In this document: positions 1 through 11,946 of the stretch, one piece after another | Layout: each line of letters starts with the position of its first letter | Numbering within the stretch: the stretch's first letter is position 1 | Source: Pseudeuparius sepicola | Taxonomy: Eukaryota; Arthropoda; Insecta; Coleoptera; Anthribidae | Direction: 5' to 3' | DNA length: 64,000 bases | NCBI GenBank assembly: GCA_963920635.1 | Contig: OY987305.1 | Coordinates: forward strand, 6,487,153 to 6,551,152 | Notes under the pieces: generated by a model | What the model was told of the DNA's origin: nothing | Seen by the model: the letters and a program-made list of their open reading frames with translations, nothing else | Databases searched by the model: none | Program-made: the position numbers and the translations under genes

Positions 1-270
1 ATGCGCTAAAAAGAATAAAATAATCTTTTCTTTTAAAACTTTTACTATCAACTTATAACGTCATTCCACAATTTATATGATATAAAAGCTTGTCGCGAGA
101 TTTAAGTAGTGGTATTTACTTAGTTTGAAAACTTAAATCTCGCGACAAGCTTTTATATCATATAAATTGTGGAGTGACGTTATAAGTTGATAGTAAAAGT
201 TTTAAAAGAAAAGATTATTTTATTCTTTTTAGCGCATTTAAATAAAAGCTTTTTTTAAAAATATTTTTTT
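1..270. repeat. Long near-perfect palindrome (foldback element)
   Basis: Bases 1-108 are nearly the exact reverse complement of about 130-237, with a loop of roughly 20 bases near 118. The first six bases pair with 231-236, so the left arm is cut by the window edge. After the right arm comes an A/T-rich end containing AAATAAAAGCTT. That end, and the core motif GCGACAAGCTTTT, recur in the foldback at 22779-23130, so the two look like one family. Confidence 0.85.
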
Positions 271-397
271 ACTTTTAATTTATTTTGTAATTTTTAGTTT
301 GGCCAGGTGTCTGAGTCTATTCATCTCAGTTAACGCATCATTGTTGCAAGGTCGTTTGCCGGTTAGTTTAGAACAGTCTAGCTCTTCAATGAGGAGA

Positions 398-887
398 CCT
401 TCTAATGACCATCTTGGGTGTTCCGCCATGTTGGATTTAGAATGACGTCACACATATAATCATGCATTGTCATCCAAATTAAACGTGTGTACAAAATTTC
501 AGCTCGATCGGTTGAAATTTAACTAGTCCGCCATCTTGAGTGTTCCGCCATGTTGGATTTAGAATGACGTCACACATATAATCATGCATTGTCATCCAAA
601 TTAAACGTGTGTACAAAATTTCAGCTCGATCGGTTGAAATTTAACTAGTCCGCCATCTTGAGTGTTCCGCCATGTTGGATTTAGAATGACGTCACACATA
701 TAATCATGCATTGTCATCCAAATTAAACGTGTGTACAAAATTTCAGCTCGATCGGTTGAAATTTAACTAGTCCGCCATCTTGGGTGATCCGCCATGTTGG
801 ATTTAGAATGACGTCACACGTATAATCATGCATTGTCATCCAAATTAAACGTGTGTACAAAATTTCAGCTCGATCGGTTGAAGATAT
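398..887. repeat. Tandem satellite, 122-bp unit, about four copies
   Basis: The word GTTGGATTTAGAATGACGTC recurs every 122 bases (TTGG at 431, 553, 675 and 797), with nearly identical text between. Each unit contains the palindromic CRE-like octamer-type motif TGACGTCA. The last unit diverges after about 880. No coding potential is evident; short open frames here are by-products of the repeat. Confidence 0.93.
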
Positions 888-921
888 CTGCTTCAAAATT
901 GAGTTGCAAGATTCCACCCGA

Positions 922-926
922 ACAAA

Positions 927-957
<31 letters not shown>

Positions 958-960
958 CAT
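922..960. repeat. (CATA)n microsatellite
   Basis: About nine tandem copies of a CATA/ACAT tetranucleotide directly follow the 122-bp satellite array. Confidence 0.95.
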
Positions 961-1446
961 TGCAAGTTAAATAAAAGCTTTTAAAAACTGGTTAAATCCT
1001 AAACCCATCTTTGATCAAATAAACAAAAAAATTAGTCGATCCCTACCGCGCTACCACCGAGATCAAATGTAAATTCTGGAGATTGTGCAAATTCTGTGGC
1101 GATAGCCTAATCTTTATTTTCTGTGACATTCATGACCTTTTACCAGTTCGGAATTTGGACGTTTGTTTTGGTTTTGACTTTTGAGTGTTTCACAGATTAT
1201 GAGTGTTTTGAGTTTGAGAATATAAAACGAATATTTAGCTGAAAAGCCCAGTTTTTTACACCGTGAGTCACAAACATCGCCGGCATTAAACAACAACGGA
1301 AAAGCACGTCGGACAAGAGAAAAACGAAAGATAAGAAGAAGTGCGAAGAAAAGCAACCATGTTTTGCTCCTGACAATAGTCCTGGTGAACCCAATACGAA
1401 ATCTCAGAATGATTCTAATCCCAACTCGCAAAAACAGGAAACGACG

Positions 1447-2104
1447 ATGCCGAAAAGTAAAATGATCGCAAAGATTTGTCCCGCATGTAAAGCACAGGTT
1501 TGTTGATATATTTATCTACATGAATGCGGATAAAAGCTAAAGGATAAATTCCACGAGCAGTTTATACCTATGCTATAATTTTCTCACTGTTTTGTTATAG
1601 GTACCTGTAGCATGCAAATCTTGCCCGTGTGGTCACTTCTTTTACAATGCAAGACGAATTGCGAGAGAATTTGCAATAGAAGCAGACTATCTCAGAAGAA
1701 CGGCAAGAGTTCGCAGAGAAAAACCCAATTATTATGATGCTTTAGAATACGATAAACATATTAAAAAGGTGTGTCGTGTAACAAGGATATTAGGTATGCG
1801 ATACTTATTTAACATGAACTTTTAGCTGAAGAAACGTTTAAGTGAGAGTCGTAACGACGATGACGATGAGGACTATGAGGTGGATAAGAAGGAATCAAAA
1901 CCGGGTAGGAGGAAGAAGCAAAAAAAGGGCACTGGAAGCAGTGGAAGTGCGGCTGAGAAAGCCAACACTGCACACCCTCCGGATGAAGAAGAGGTAGATG
2001 ACCCAATAACCAGGTTTACTCCAGAAATGCAAGTTCATTGCCATCTGATTCTTGAACAAATCAATGCCAAAATGCAGTTGGTTATGTGGAAACCAAAATC
2101 GTAA
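1447..2104 (+). CDS. C16orf87/UPF0547-family protein, 3 exons, 165 aa
   Basis: Exons 1447-1497, 1601-1768 and 1826-2104, all phase 0, with donors GTTTGT and GTGTGT and acceptors TATAG and TTTAG. The N-terminus has two CxxC pairs around a QVPVACKSCPCGHFF block (CPACKAQVPVACKSCPCG), the hallmark of the vertebrate C16orf87/UPF0547 family, a small zinc-ribbon-like protein of poorly known function. An arginine-rich stretch follows (RRTARVRREKP, as in the family's ERVRREK), then an acidic and lysine-rich low-complexity middle, and a C-terminal helix ending QINAKMQLVMWKPKS. ATG 1447 is the first in-frame ATG after a stop near 1262; the 185 bases before it are open but have no ATG. Family call is from memory of the human protein; role unknown. 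Confidence 0.88.
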
Positions 2105-2571
2105 GAGTGTAGTTTCCTCAGTGTTTTCTTTATTTTTACAAGATTCAGCGGTTTTACAATTAGTTATATTGATATGAAAAGTACGCATTTCTGTTTGGCT
2201 ACACAACTGTTTCTGATTACAATTACGTATAATGGCCCTTAGCTTGCCACTTATTATATTTTATAAATACAATAACAAAACTTACCTGATGACTGCTATA
2301 ATAATTATCTGAGTATAAGCAAAATGTCTAAGGCTTATTATTAGCCTATGATGTTTTTGTATGTGCAGAGTGTTTCAACTTCATGCCAAAATCTTAGTAG
2401 GTATAAAAAATAATGAAAATTCAATTAAAATGTGTGTATTTTTTTTTTCGTTTTCTGTTTGGCCTAATGTATCCTGGAAACAATCTGTACATAGTTCTGA
2501 TCTCATTAAATATTTGAACTAGGAGTACAAATAGTATAATATCCTTTAGTTCAGAGTTGACTTTAAAAAAA

Positions 2572-3266
2572 GGAAGTGGCTATTTATACGTCCGACGTAT
2601 ATAAAAGTCGCTATACGTCTTGCATTGGTGGATTGAGTCACGTGTCACGTGACACATAACCTCATTTCTACCATCCGATTGATGATGAATCGTCTTGTTT
2701 ACTAAGTCAATTGGATGATGTCCGAGATTATTCAGACCTTTCTTGTCTCATTATATTGCGTATGCCCGCCTTTTTCTGCGGTATGAAAAATGAAGTGGTA
2801 ATTATTATTTCCAATGGTAGTGTAACCCACCCCCGATTTTCTTGAAATTTTGGGGGGGTAGCCAAAATTTAAAGAAAATCGGGGGTGGGTTACAAGGCCG
2901 AACGTTGGGCGAAAATGGGGGGTACCTAGCCAAAATTTCAAGAAAATCGGGGGAGGGTTACACCATTGGAAATGATTACCACTTCTTTTTCGTAAGGCAG
3001 CGCGCATCGCTGCCGACTGTCACAATATGGTGCGAATGCCCCCTTCATTTTTCATATCCCCCAAAAAGGAGGGCATACGCTCCTTATTGCAAAGATGCTT
3101 GAGAAAAATGCACTTCCGACGGCTTCCGACATATCTAAATAAGTTTACTTTGGACGCGGACGGAGTTAAATATACGTCCAAAGAAGTCACGTGACTCAAC
3201 TCGCCAATGAGAGCGCAAGACGTATACCGACTTTTATATACGTCGGACGTATAAATAGCCACTGCC
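2572..3266. mobile_element. Non-autonomous DNA transposon with about 80-bp TIRs
   Basis: The ends GGAAGTGGC and GCCACTGCC start imperfect inverted repeats of about 80 bp. These include a TATACGTCCGACGTATA-type motif and a CACGTGAC box. The element is flanked by the direct repeat TTAAAAAAA (2563-2571 and 3267-3275), a 9-bp target duplication. The interior (2820-2970) repeats a block around CCAAAATTTCAAGAAAATCG three times in both orientations; the same block occurs in the element at 18118-18506. No transposase frame was recognised. Confidence 0.82.
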
Positions 3267-3275
3267 TTAAAAAAA

Positions 3276-4191
3276 AGTTCCTTGGATAGACAAAAGTGTC
3301 ATATTTTTGGGCTAATTGTCCTGAAAGGATTCTACAAAGTAGAAAAAATTATTTCTTTTGAGTGATCTCTACACTTTTTAATGCTTTAGGTTTATACATA
3401 AAAATGTAATCAAACTATATTTTTAGGGCATATTGTACATACAATTATAATGTTACAGTAAATGTAATACCAAAGATTTCGTTTCATTGCCATAGCATAT
3501 TTTCAATCACATAAGAATTTTATGTTCATTACGTAATGCCTTGCACTTGATAAAACTGGGGAGCAACACATTTTCAAGGTGAAAAAATCAGTCCTAGGAC
3601 ATATTTTTATTAAAATGCGAATTAAAGTATATCATAATTTATTTACTATTATAATATATATTACATATAATCAGAACACTGTAAAGTGTAAGTACCTTAT
3701 CACACTGCACACTTACTGTAAATTGTTGTACAAATATATAATCTACTGTTTACAATAGAATACATTATAAAAATATAAATACTCGTAACAAGCACTTTCT
3801 TTGATATGAATAAGGTATCGTTTTATTAAACGTTGAATATTTAATTATTCCTTCAATTTTTTTTTACTTAATGCCTATTAAGGAATGGACATTTTCAAAT
3901 GTAGGAAATGCAAATTTATAAATAATATTACTTGGCAAGACATAGATTTAAAACCTAAATAATGTAAATAGAAAAACATTCACAGACTTGTCTAATAAAG
4001 GTCAGTCAACGAATTTTACATGGAATTTTAGTTTGGAATGATTTTTACAAATTTTAACATTTAAAGGAAGACACAAATCAGTTCTGACAATAAAGCAATC
4101 TGTTTTAGCTCCTGCTTTATTGCCAAATACAAGTCAACATTATGTTTAGATAATTAAAAATTTGTTCTACATGTTGTACAGTTAAAATCAT
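3276..4191. other. AT-rich intergenic DNA and likely 3' ends
   Basis: This is the gap between the convergent C16orf87-like gene and the transporter gene. I see no coding region and no clear repeat. The 3' UTRs of both neighbours probably lie here, but I could not place the poly(A) sites. Confidence 0.5.
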
Positions 4192-7100
4192 TTAGGGTGT
4201 GGATGGATCTTGATCAAGTTTCTTTTTCTTAATGAAAGGCACGAACCCCCATAATGCGGAGCCTACTGTTACGATAACACCTAAACTACAAAAGAGAGAA
4301 ACAAATGAATGCGTTTTTTCGAACCACACCCCGCAAATTGGCGGACCAACTAATTGCAAGACTCCATTTACGAACAGAGAAATGCCGTAAGTTGCTTGTA
4401 AGCGGTCTTCTCCTAACATATCTGCCATTACTATGGCAGTAATGCCGACATACGTCCCTGAAGCTAGGCCGAAAATCGAACAAAATACTGCAATCAGCCA
4501 ATAATTCATAAAAAAAGGCATAATAGCGAGAGAAACTCCCGAAACAAAAAGGCCCCCTACAAAATACCAACACTTGGGGAATACTGTAATGTCTGAGAGG
4601 GCAGACCCTCCGATTCTACCTACTAAATCTAAAGCACTAACTATGGATAACAGAAGAGCACCGCTGTTTTTGTCAAAGCCTAAATTTTGAGCGTAAGACG
4701 GAAGTAGGATAATGAAATTTGTGTAGCTGATTGCATTTGTTGCGTTCGATATTAAAATTACCAGATAAAGAGGATCTTTGAGAAGTGAGAAATCGAACAA
4801 TTTCTTTCTTGCCGGCTCTTGAGACAGCTCTTGTTTTCTGCCCTTTATCGACACTGACCTTAAGCTAAAGGAGCTTGCAAACGTTTCAGGTTGTAGTGTT
4901 AAAGTGCTACCATGGTATGGGGTGCTAATGTATTGGAAGGAACTTGTCGATGTACTTCGCCTGGGAACACCTAAAACAAAAAACCCTTTAATTTTCAGTA
5001 AATTTGATGACCATTGGGACAAAATCCTCTCTTAACATATTCTGTGGATAACCTTGATACCAGATTGCATCACACGAATTAGGTCAATGATAAAAACAAC
5101 AAGCGGTATCTGTATTCGTGAAGCTACTTCAGAATACCAAGAACAAAACCATCTTGGAATACATAGGTGTACTTACCTGACCTAGGTCTTTTTGAAATCG
5201 GTAATCGTCCTTGCGTGAACATATCCATAGCTCCCCCATCTCCATTGTATTTTTCCGGCACTGAATGAAGAGCACTGGAACTGTTCATGTTATTTGGAGA
5301 ACCGATATGCCCTTTAACGCTCATAACTTCTTGTTTCCCTGTGGGCATGCTGATTTTCCTCACTCTCGGCGGACCTTTCAGATTCTGTACTGCCGCGCTG
5401 GACGCACTTCTGTTAAAACTTTGCTCCCCTTCTCCTATGTGCTCCAAAAATGAGTCATTGTGTGGGATCTGTGGCAGAGAGGCCATAGAATCTTCGCTTA
5501 AAACAAATTTCGATTGAAGCGCATCGTGTTCTTCTGCTTCTTCCGATTCTTCTCTAATCGGTACTTTCTTCATGTGCTTCTCCACTGGCTCGTAAAACAA
5601 AGCTGCTACGAATACGTTAAGTGTTATGCCGCCCATAATTAGAACTGCTCCTCTGTAGCCATATGTTTCTAATATAACTCTAAGTACTGGTGGCAAAATG
5701 ATCGATCCAAAAGCTGATCCAGATATACAGATGCCGTTGGCAACGCCACGAAGCCTAACAAAATAACTAGTAACAATGTATACGGTGGGAGGGAATGATA
5801 AGCCTGCTCCACAACCCACCAGAATGCCATATGTTAAGTAGAGGTAAGTCATTGAGTTTGCCCAGAAGCTTAAGATCATGCCGCCTGCTGCACATGCTCC
5901 TCCCACAAATGTCACCGTCCTGTACGAATATTTTAAGGAAAGTATGCTTGTTACGGGCCCTGAAATTAAAGCATTATGGTAATGGCTAAAAAATGAGTTT
6001 TAAACATTAAAACTAACCTAGAGAACTATAGAGGAAGTAACAAAGTGCAGGGATCCACATCCCCTGCGATGGTGTCGCATCGAACGCTTCTAAAAACTCT
6101 ACGAAGAGAACTCCAAAGGATTTGACAGTGCCGGGGACCAGCACATTGACCAATGTCGCTCCGAGCAGGACCAACCAACCCCAGCCGCCATCTGGTGGCA
6201 CCAGCTTCCATCGTGGCTGCACTGTCTTAGGGGTTCCACTTTTGTGCCGGCGCTCATCCAGAAGTACCACACCTAAGCCAAAATAACTACTTAGCGTTTA
6301 GTAGGGCTAGCAATTTTTTTTTAGTAACCAGTTTGTTTGGTTATCCGCTTATAATTCTTTATACAGGTAAATTGATTACATGATGTATCCAGTTTTATAA
6401 TATTTCTGTCAAATAGTTATTTTAGTCAATGGAAGGAGTAGTAATCTAACAGTATGTAACGATTCATGATCATAAAATTAAAACTCCGCTCACAAGTCAT
6501 TGATGTTTATCCTAACAGATGAATTTAAAACGTTTGGAACTATTTTTTTCCAGCAGGTCCCTACAGCAATTATTAATCAAGTTCGCAATTTTAATTACCT
6601 ACACAATTCCTGTTCATTGAAATCATTGGAATTTTTAAGCAAAACTAGTTTCCCTCAAAAATACCAAATATCTCAATTCACATTTGTCGGAAAAATAATT
6701 TTATTTGTTCAGTGATTAAATAAATCAACCAAGAGACAAATTTTAAATTTACTAAATACATTAGCAAGTAATAAAATTTTAACGAAATACGATACTTGTG
6801 TATGCAGTGCGCATAACCTGTACCCTGTTTTTCTGTAATGTAAAAAAACACATTGAGCTTGATATTCTCTGATATTTTAAATCGTTCCTAAATTTTTTAC
6901 TGTCTGAGAGCAAAGTAAGATTTTGACATTTTTCTTTTGGTCCTTCTTAGAACTTTTATTACATTTAAAAAATGAAATGTCTGCTGGGAAACAGAATATA
7001 TCAGTACCTATGTCAATATACAGGGCGTTTCGAAATTCGATAGACAAAATTCTTCGGTAAATTCTAAGCAAAAAAACTTCTTATAAACATGGACATGGGT

Positions 7101-10100
7101 CAATAAACTCTCGATTTTTATTTCTTTATCTGAGTGTTAAAAAGGCTAACATACAATAAGTTGTAATTTGTGAGAATACCACCACAGCTGCAGAGACAGG
7201 GACAGGAGTGTCAATACATGATTATACCGAAGTATTATCTCTGTTGACTCTATTTGGTATAAAAGTATTCTTTTTCGCTACGTACCTATAGATAAATTCA
7301 TGTCTCCTTAGAAAAGTCATTCATTTTCAAGGTCTCTTTTGAGTATCTGTGTCATCGTAACATTTTCAAGATAATCTATAATTTATACTGTAGTTGGTAC
7401 AATAAGAATTTGTAATAGCCTTTTCTATTTGATCAGTATTTACTGAACAATAGTTGTAATATGTAGAATTAAGCTCATGGTCACACACCACAGTTAGGGA
7501 CGGAGAAGGGCCTTTTAAATTTTCGGTATACATATTTTTAATCTACAATGTGAGTAAGCAGATAAAATAAACCAGAATTTTGTGGGCTTTCTTAATATAC
7601 GAATTAGTGATAAGAATAAGGACATAATATTTCCCAAAACCCAGATTTAAAATCGTGGCAATTGCGCGTCCAAATAAACAACTTATCGGGACCATCTTTT
7701 GAATCTGTACATACAATTTACTGCATCCGCCCGCATTAGATAACATTCACAAAACCAAATAAATTTGGATTTAGATATAGATTTCGAAAAGAAAGGAAAA
7801 AATTGCTTATAGTAAGTCTTATTATGCTTCGAGTATAATAGTAATATAGATTTGTCTACACATCAACGAATTTGTTGGCAAAATAATGTAATGTAGATAT
7901 GGCGACTATGACGATGTAATATAAAACGGGCACTATTGATTCGAAACACGATAAGTTATATTTTATCGATTTAAGTACATAAGTGTGAATAAGTGGACTT
8001 TGAACCCGTTTCAGAGACGCCTAATTTTTGCCCAATGACGCTTGAACCGCAAAAAGTCTCCGTTAACTCCGTTATAAAGGCTCCAAGTAAAAAAATTCAA
8101 GAACACTAGGTACCTACCTATCTCTCCAACTTTTTTCACGATAGCGCGCCTCCATTGTTTGGATGGGATTTCTACGCTAATTTAATATTCATGAATTCCA
8201 GTTATATCATATCATAATCATGTGTGCGTTGTATGTAGGTTAAAAGTCTTTTGATTTTGAACTTGAAAATGTAATTAATTGAATTAATTATTATAGTTAT
8301 TTGTTTTGTTAGACCGCGATCGCGAGCCAATCCTCGCAAGAATAAACGCAGTATTTTTCTTATTTCCGGAGTCTTACAGGGCGATTCATTTGTTTTTATG
8401 GCGAATTTCTTATTTTTGATGAATAAAAGCTTAATCTCCCAGCATAAAGGTTCCACAAAACACTTTGTTTTATGTAGGTATACTCGTTACTCAACCTCTG
8501 ATATCAGCTCAGGGGAAATATTATTTGTTTCTCGAAAACCACCTGTTGATTCCACTTTGGTTTCTGCTTGAAATATCTTTTTGTTATAAAAAAAAAACAG
8601 GAAACTATATCGGATGATTCGATCTACTTTATTATTATTTTCGTAAAAAAATATACCTACCTACCTAAACATTTTAATTGGGTAAATATGTCCTGTATCT
8701 CGCAACCCAGCTAACCAACAACCGTTTTTTTTTACCTCAAAACGACGTTATAAAATCACCTCCATGCCGTTTGGATCATCACGTTAAATTAACGTTATAA
8801 TTATGACAAAAAAAAACGGGGCAGAATGACGTTAATATTCTGACGTAGAGGCAACCTCATAAACGTAACCTAGATATAACTTCATTTAAAAAGGCCCGCA
8901 TACCAACACCAGGGCAAAGTTTACAGAAATATTTTATTCTGTAAACTTTGACCAGGGTTCGAACCTACAACCATCAAAATTACTTTTGACGCTCTGACCA
9001 ACTGAGCTATGGACGCACTTGAAAGTATTACCTAAAACAGTGTAAGCTAGAATCTCGATGACGTCACAGGATTGAGAAAAAATATAATAAAGGACGTCTC
9101 AAAAACGCTAGTTTTATTACTTGTTTTTATTATGTAATTTTTGATGCGTTTACTAATGTTAAATTTCTGTAAATTAAGCTACGTATTTTTTACGTTATGA
9201 AAATAACGCAAAATTGATGTTATAAAAAATGCGATAAACCTGTCAAGGGCGAAGCTCACATGACGCGATTCCATATGAAAAAAGTGATATCTCTAAAACT
9301 ATCATAGATATCAGAATGAGAACATATTAGTAACATAATAGATTTTCCCTGATACGCTCATCAGAATACCTACAAGCTGAGGACTGAGGACATACCAACA
9401 AGCTTTTTATGTGATGGTTATGCAGGAATTTTTAGTAATGCGAAAAATTTATTAACCCAAATATACACTGTGTCCCGGATAAGAATGAACAACATGGGAA
9501 TATTGCAAACGGTGAGAGATAGGGCAACGGTTAAATGGGGAAAAAGTTGCGCAATTTCGAGGTCAATAAAATGGCATAAACAGATTTCTAATATCTTTTT
9601 TCGTTTTTGAGTTATTTTGAAAAAATAAAACTTGCGTTTTCGATTTAATTTTGTTGCTATAACAGATAGAGAAAAAAGAAAAGCACTTTCTTATGGCACT
9701 TTTTAACGGGCCTTAAGATGGAGTTTTCAGATTTGTTCTACAACGTTTCGTTTTTGAGAAACCATCTTCAACTTTATTTTTTTAAATACGGACCTGGATT
9801 TTTTTTTTGTAGATTTTGAAAGCACTTTTCATTGCAAATACCATGATGTATGACAATAAATATTTTTTAAATGTTTTGATACAATTATACTGAAAATTCC
9901 TAATGCGGCCCTGTATTTAATAATAAGAAGTCTAAATATTAATCAGTATTGTCAACAATTTAACTTACAACTTATCTTTCAGTTGGAGAACTAAAAAAAG
10001 GACGGCACATACGATAATAAAAAATAAATAAAAATCCTCCACCTAGAAGGCTTTGAAACACCGCAACCAATCCCTTATCATTTGTCATAACTCCCACTGT

Positions 10101-11549
10101 ATCATTTAGTTAACAATTTATTTCATTACAAATGGAGGGTGCTTTTTCAAATGACGACAAATTTAACATGTCAGCATGTTATATCTTGTGTCACAGAAAT
10201 AGTGTATAACGAATGTATTTTTGCAATTAATAAATGGCAAAAGTTATTGATTACGTTGGCTTAAAGCTTTCTTCTCGCAATTAGGAAAAGCGAAGAATTT
10301 ACTCCAAAACACAATGCGACACTGTTTGCTGTACAACAACAGTTAAAACGAAGTAAAAATAAACTGTAAGTTAAATAATAAAGCTGATTAATATTTAGAC
10401 TCCTTATTATTAAATTATATAAATATATAAATAAAATAAAAATTAAAATTAAAAAGGAATTTTCAGTATAATTGTCTCAAAACATTTTAAAAATATTTCG
10501 TGTCATACATCATGGTATTTGCAATGAAAAGTGCTTTCAAAATCTAAAAAAATAAAGTTGAAGATGGTTTCTCAAAAACGAAACGTTGTGCAACAAATCT
10601 AAAAACGCCATCTTAAGGCCCGTTAAAAAGTGCCATAAGAAAGTGTTTCTTTTTTCTCTATCTGTGATAACAACTTCAGAAAAAAATAAAATCGAAAACG
10701 CAAAATTTTACTTTTTTCAAAATAACTCAAAAACGAAAAGAGGTATTAGAAATCTGTTTGTACCATTTTATTGACTTTAAAATTGCGCAACTTTTTCCCC
10801 ATTTAACCGTTGCTCTATCTCTCACCGTTTGCAAGATCCCCATGCTGTTCATTCTTATCCGGGACACAGTGTATTGATATTTTCAAGCTACCTATTATTG
10901 TCATAATAAGTAAACATTAGTGGGAAAATAACTAGGAAAATACTTTTTCTTGAATACGACCAAACTGGCGGCTGGGGCGTTTTTTTTTTTTTTTTTGTTT
11001 ATTTCAAACTGAGTAGAAGCAGAGATTATGGGTTTATTATTATTCTTTGGCATGATCGCACTGGTCGCCTACCCTAAATCCATCCATATAAACTTTAAGT
11101 TTAAGTTAAGCAGTAGGCGTTTAATTTCTTTTTGAAAGTGAATTAGCTTTTCCCCTGGATTTGGATGACAGGAACGACAGGAACAGTGGAACCTGGTATC
11201 CAAATAAAAATATATTTGTGAATCACCCCGTACACCACACCAAGAACAATCACGGCGCGGAGTGCGGACTGCGGAGTCATTCGACTTTCCATCTAGCGAA
11301 CAAAACACAAAACGAACGGTGTTCCGTGAAACGTGAAACCAACCGACGGTAGGTCGAGAAACAAAGGAGCGCGCGTTTTTGCCGGCCACAAAAAACCGAC
11401 AAAGGACACTCACTTTTGTTCCTTTTGATGGGGGAGCGGCGGCCCTTGGGGTCGGGGGGCTCGGGCCCCGTTCCCGACACCAGCGTCGCCGTCAGCAGCG
11501 GCTCGGCGGCGGCGGGCGGCACCTCACAGCTGTCCCTCATCGGTTGCAT
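4192..11549 (-). CDS. SLC16 monocarboxylate transporter family protein, 4 coding exons, 650 aa
   Basis: Exons in transcript order are 11549-11414, 6272-6018, 5959-5177 and 4970-4192 (stop 4194-4192). Every junction is phase 1 with GT-AG borders, and the introns are 5.1 kb, 58 bp and 206 bp. Exon 1 (first 45 residues, starting MQPMRDSCEVPP) lies in a GC-rich patch and its donor GTGAGT joins in frame. Family marks: the DGGWGW motif at 73-78 before TM1, a YFVRLRGVANGICISGSAFGS stretch typical of MCT TM4-5, six plus six membrane segments, a long polar loop (about 265-450) between TM6 and TM7, and D506-x3-R510 matching the Asp/Arg pair of MCT1 TM8. It is expected to carry a monocarboxylate or related substrate with protons across a membrane; the substrate cannot be read from sequence. 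An alternative first exon elsewhere is possible. Confidence 0.88.
6273..8890. other. Transporter intron 1, 3' part: no feature recognised
   Basis: AT-rich intron sequence. No exon, conserved frame or clear long inverted repeat was seen. The small open frames at about 6500-6715 and 7543-7746 have no protein-like composition. Confidence 0.5.
8910..9016 (-). ncRNA. tRNA-like sequence, probable SINE head with Pol III promoter
   Basis: Read on the minus strand, 9009-8998 is a perfect A box (TAGCTCAGTTGG) and 8965-8955 a perfect B box (GGTTCGAACCC), at tRNA-like spacing. The acceptor ends do not pair, the T stem is imperfect and the anticodon loop is not seven bases, so this is not a functional tRNA. 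Just beyond it, 8915-8955 contains a hairpin built on CAAAGTTTACAG and its complement. A tRNA-derived SINE is the likeliest reading. Confidence 0.6.
9466..10871. mobile_element. TA-flanked foldback transposon with about 500-bp arms
   Basis: The left end CACTGTGTCCCGGATAAG is matched by the reverse complement at the right end. The two arms (about 9466-9980 and 10350-10871) stay roughly 85-90% complementary by eye. TA dinucleotides flank both ends (9464-9465 and 10872-10873), as for Tc1/mariner-type insertion. The central 370 bases hold no transposase. It lies inside intron 1 of the transporter gene. Confidence 0.85.
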
Positions 11550-11790
11550 GCCGACGTCGTCGTCGGCCCAACGCCGACAGGGCCAAAGCCAAAACACTGG
11601 AAACTCAAACACCCGGCCACGGCGGACACACGTGTGTGAGCTGCGCGCGGCTTGTAAACAGCTGATCCGGCCGATCGGCGCGCCGTCCGCGATCCGCGAC
11701 GTCGCATCTGCGCTCGACTCGGCGATCGACCAAGTTGCCAGATTTTTCAGAAATTTGTCCACTATCCGTATCGACATCGACTAGTTTACA
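11390..11790 (-). promoter_or_regulatory. CpG-rich 5' region of the transporter gene
   Basis: GC and CpG content rise sharply against the AT-rich surroundings. The patch contains the inferred first coding exon (11549-11414) and about 240 GC-rich bases upstream of its ATG, probably 5' UTR and promoter. Short open frames on both strands here are composition effects. Confidence 0.6.
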
Positions 11791-11946
11791 ATGTACGAGT
11801 TGCCCTGCCTCTTGCCACCTTGTCCTTCTGTCGTAAGAAGTCCTACAGTCGCTGTTCCCCCTGGTTTATATCAATCACTAATCAGAAAATTCAAAAATCT
11901 TAGGATTTACAAGCTGTCCGCTTTAGCGTAGTGAATATTTATGTAT

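Noticed and set aside
398..887. CRISPR-like array
   Set aside because: The 122-bp units are repeated end to end with no unique spacers, and the genome is eukaryotic.
8940..9016. Functional tRNA gene
   Set aside because: Acceptor stem does not pair, T stem is imperfect and the anticodon loop size is wrong despite perfect A and B boxes.
11416..11784. 122-codon plus-strand frame over the CpG patch
   Set aside because: It is the reverse of the transporter's first exon and 5' region; no splice sites or homology support it.
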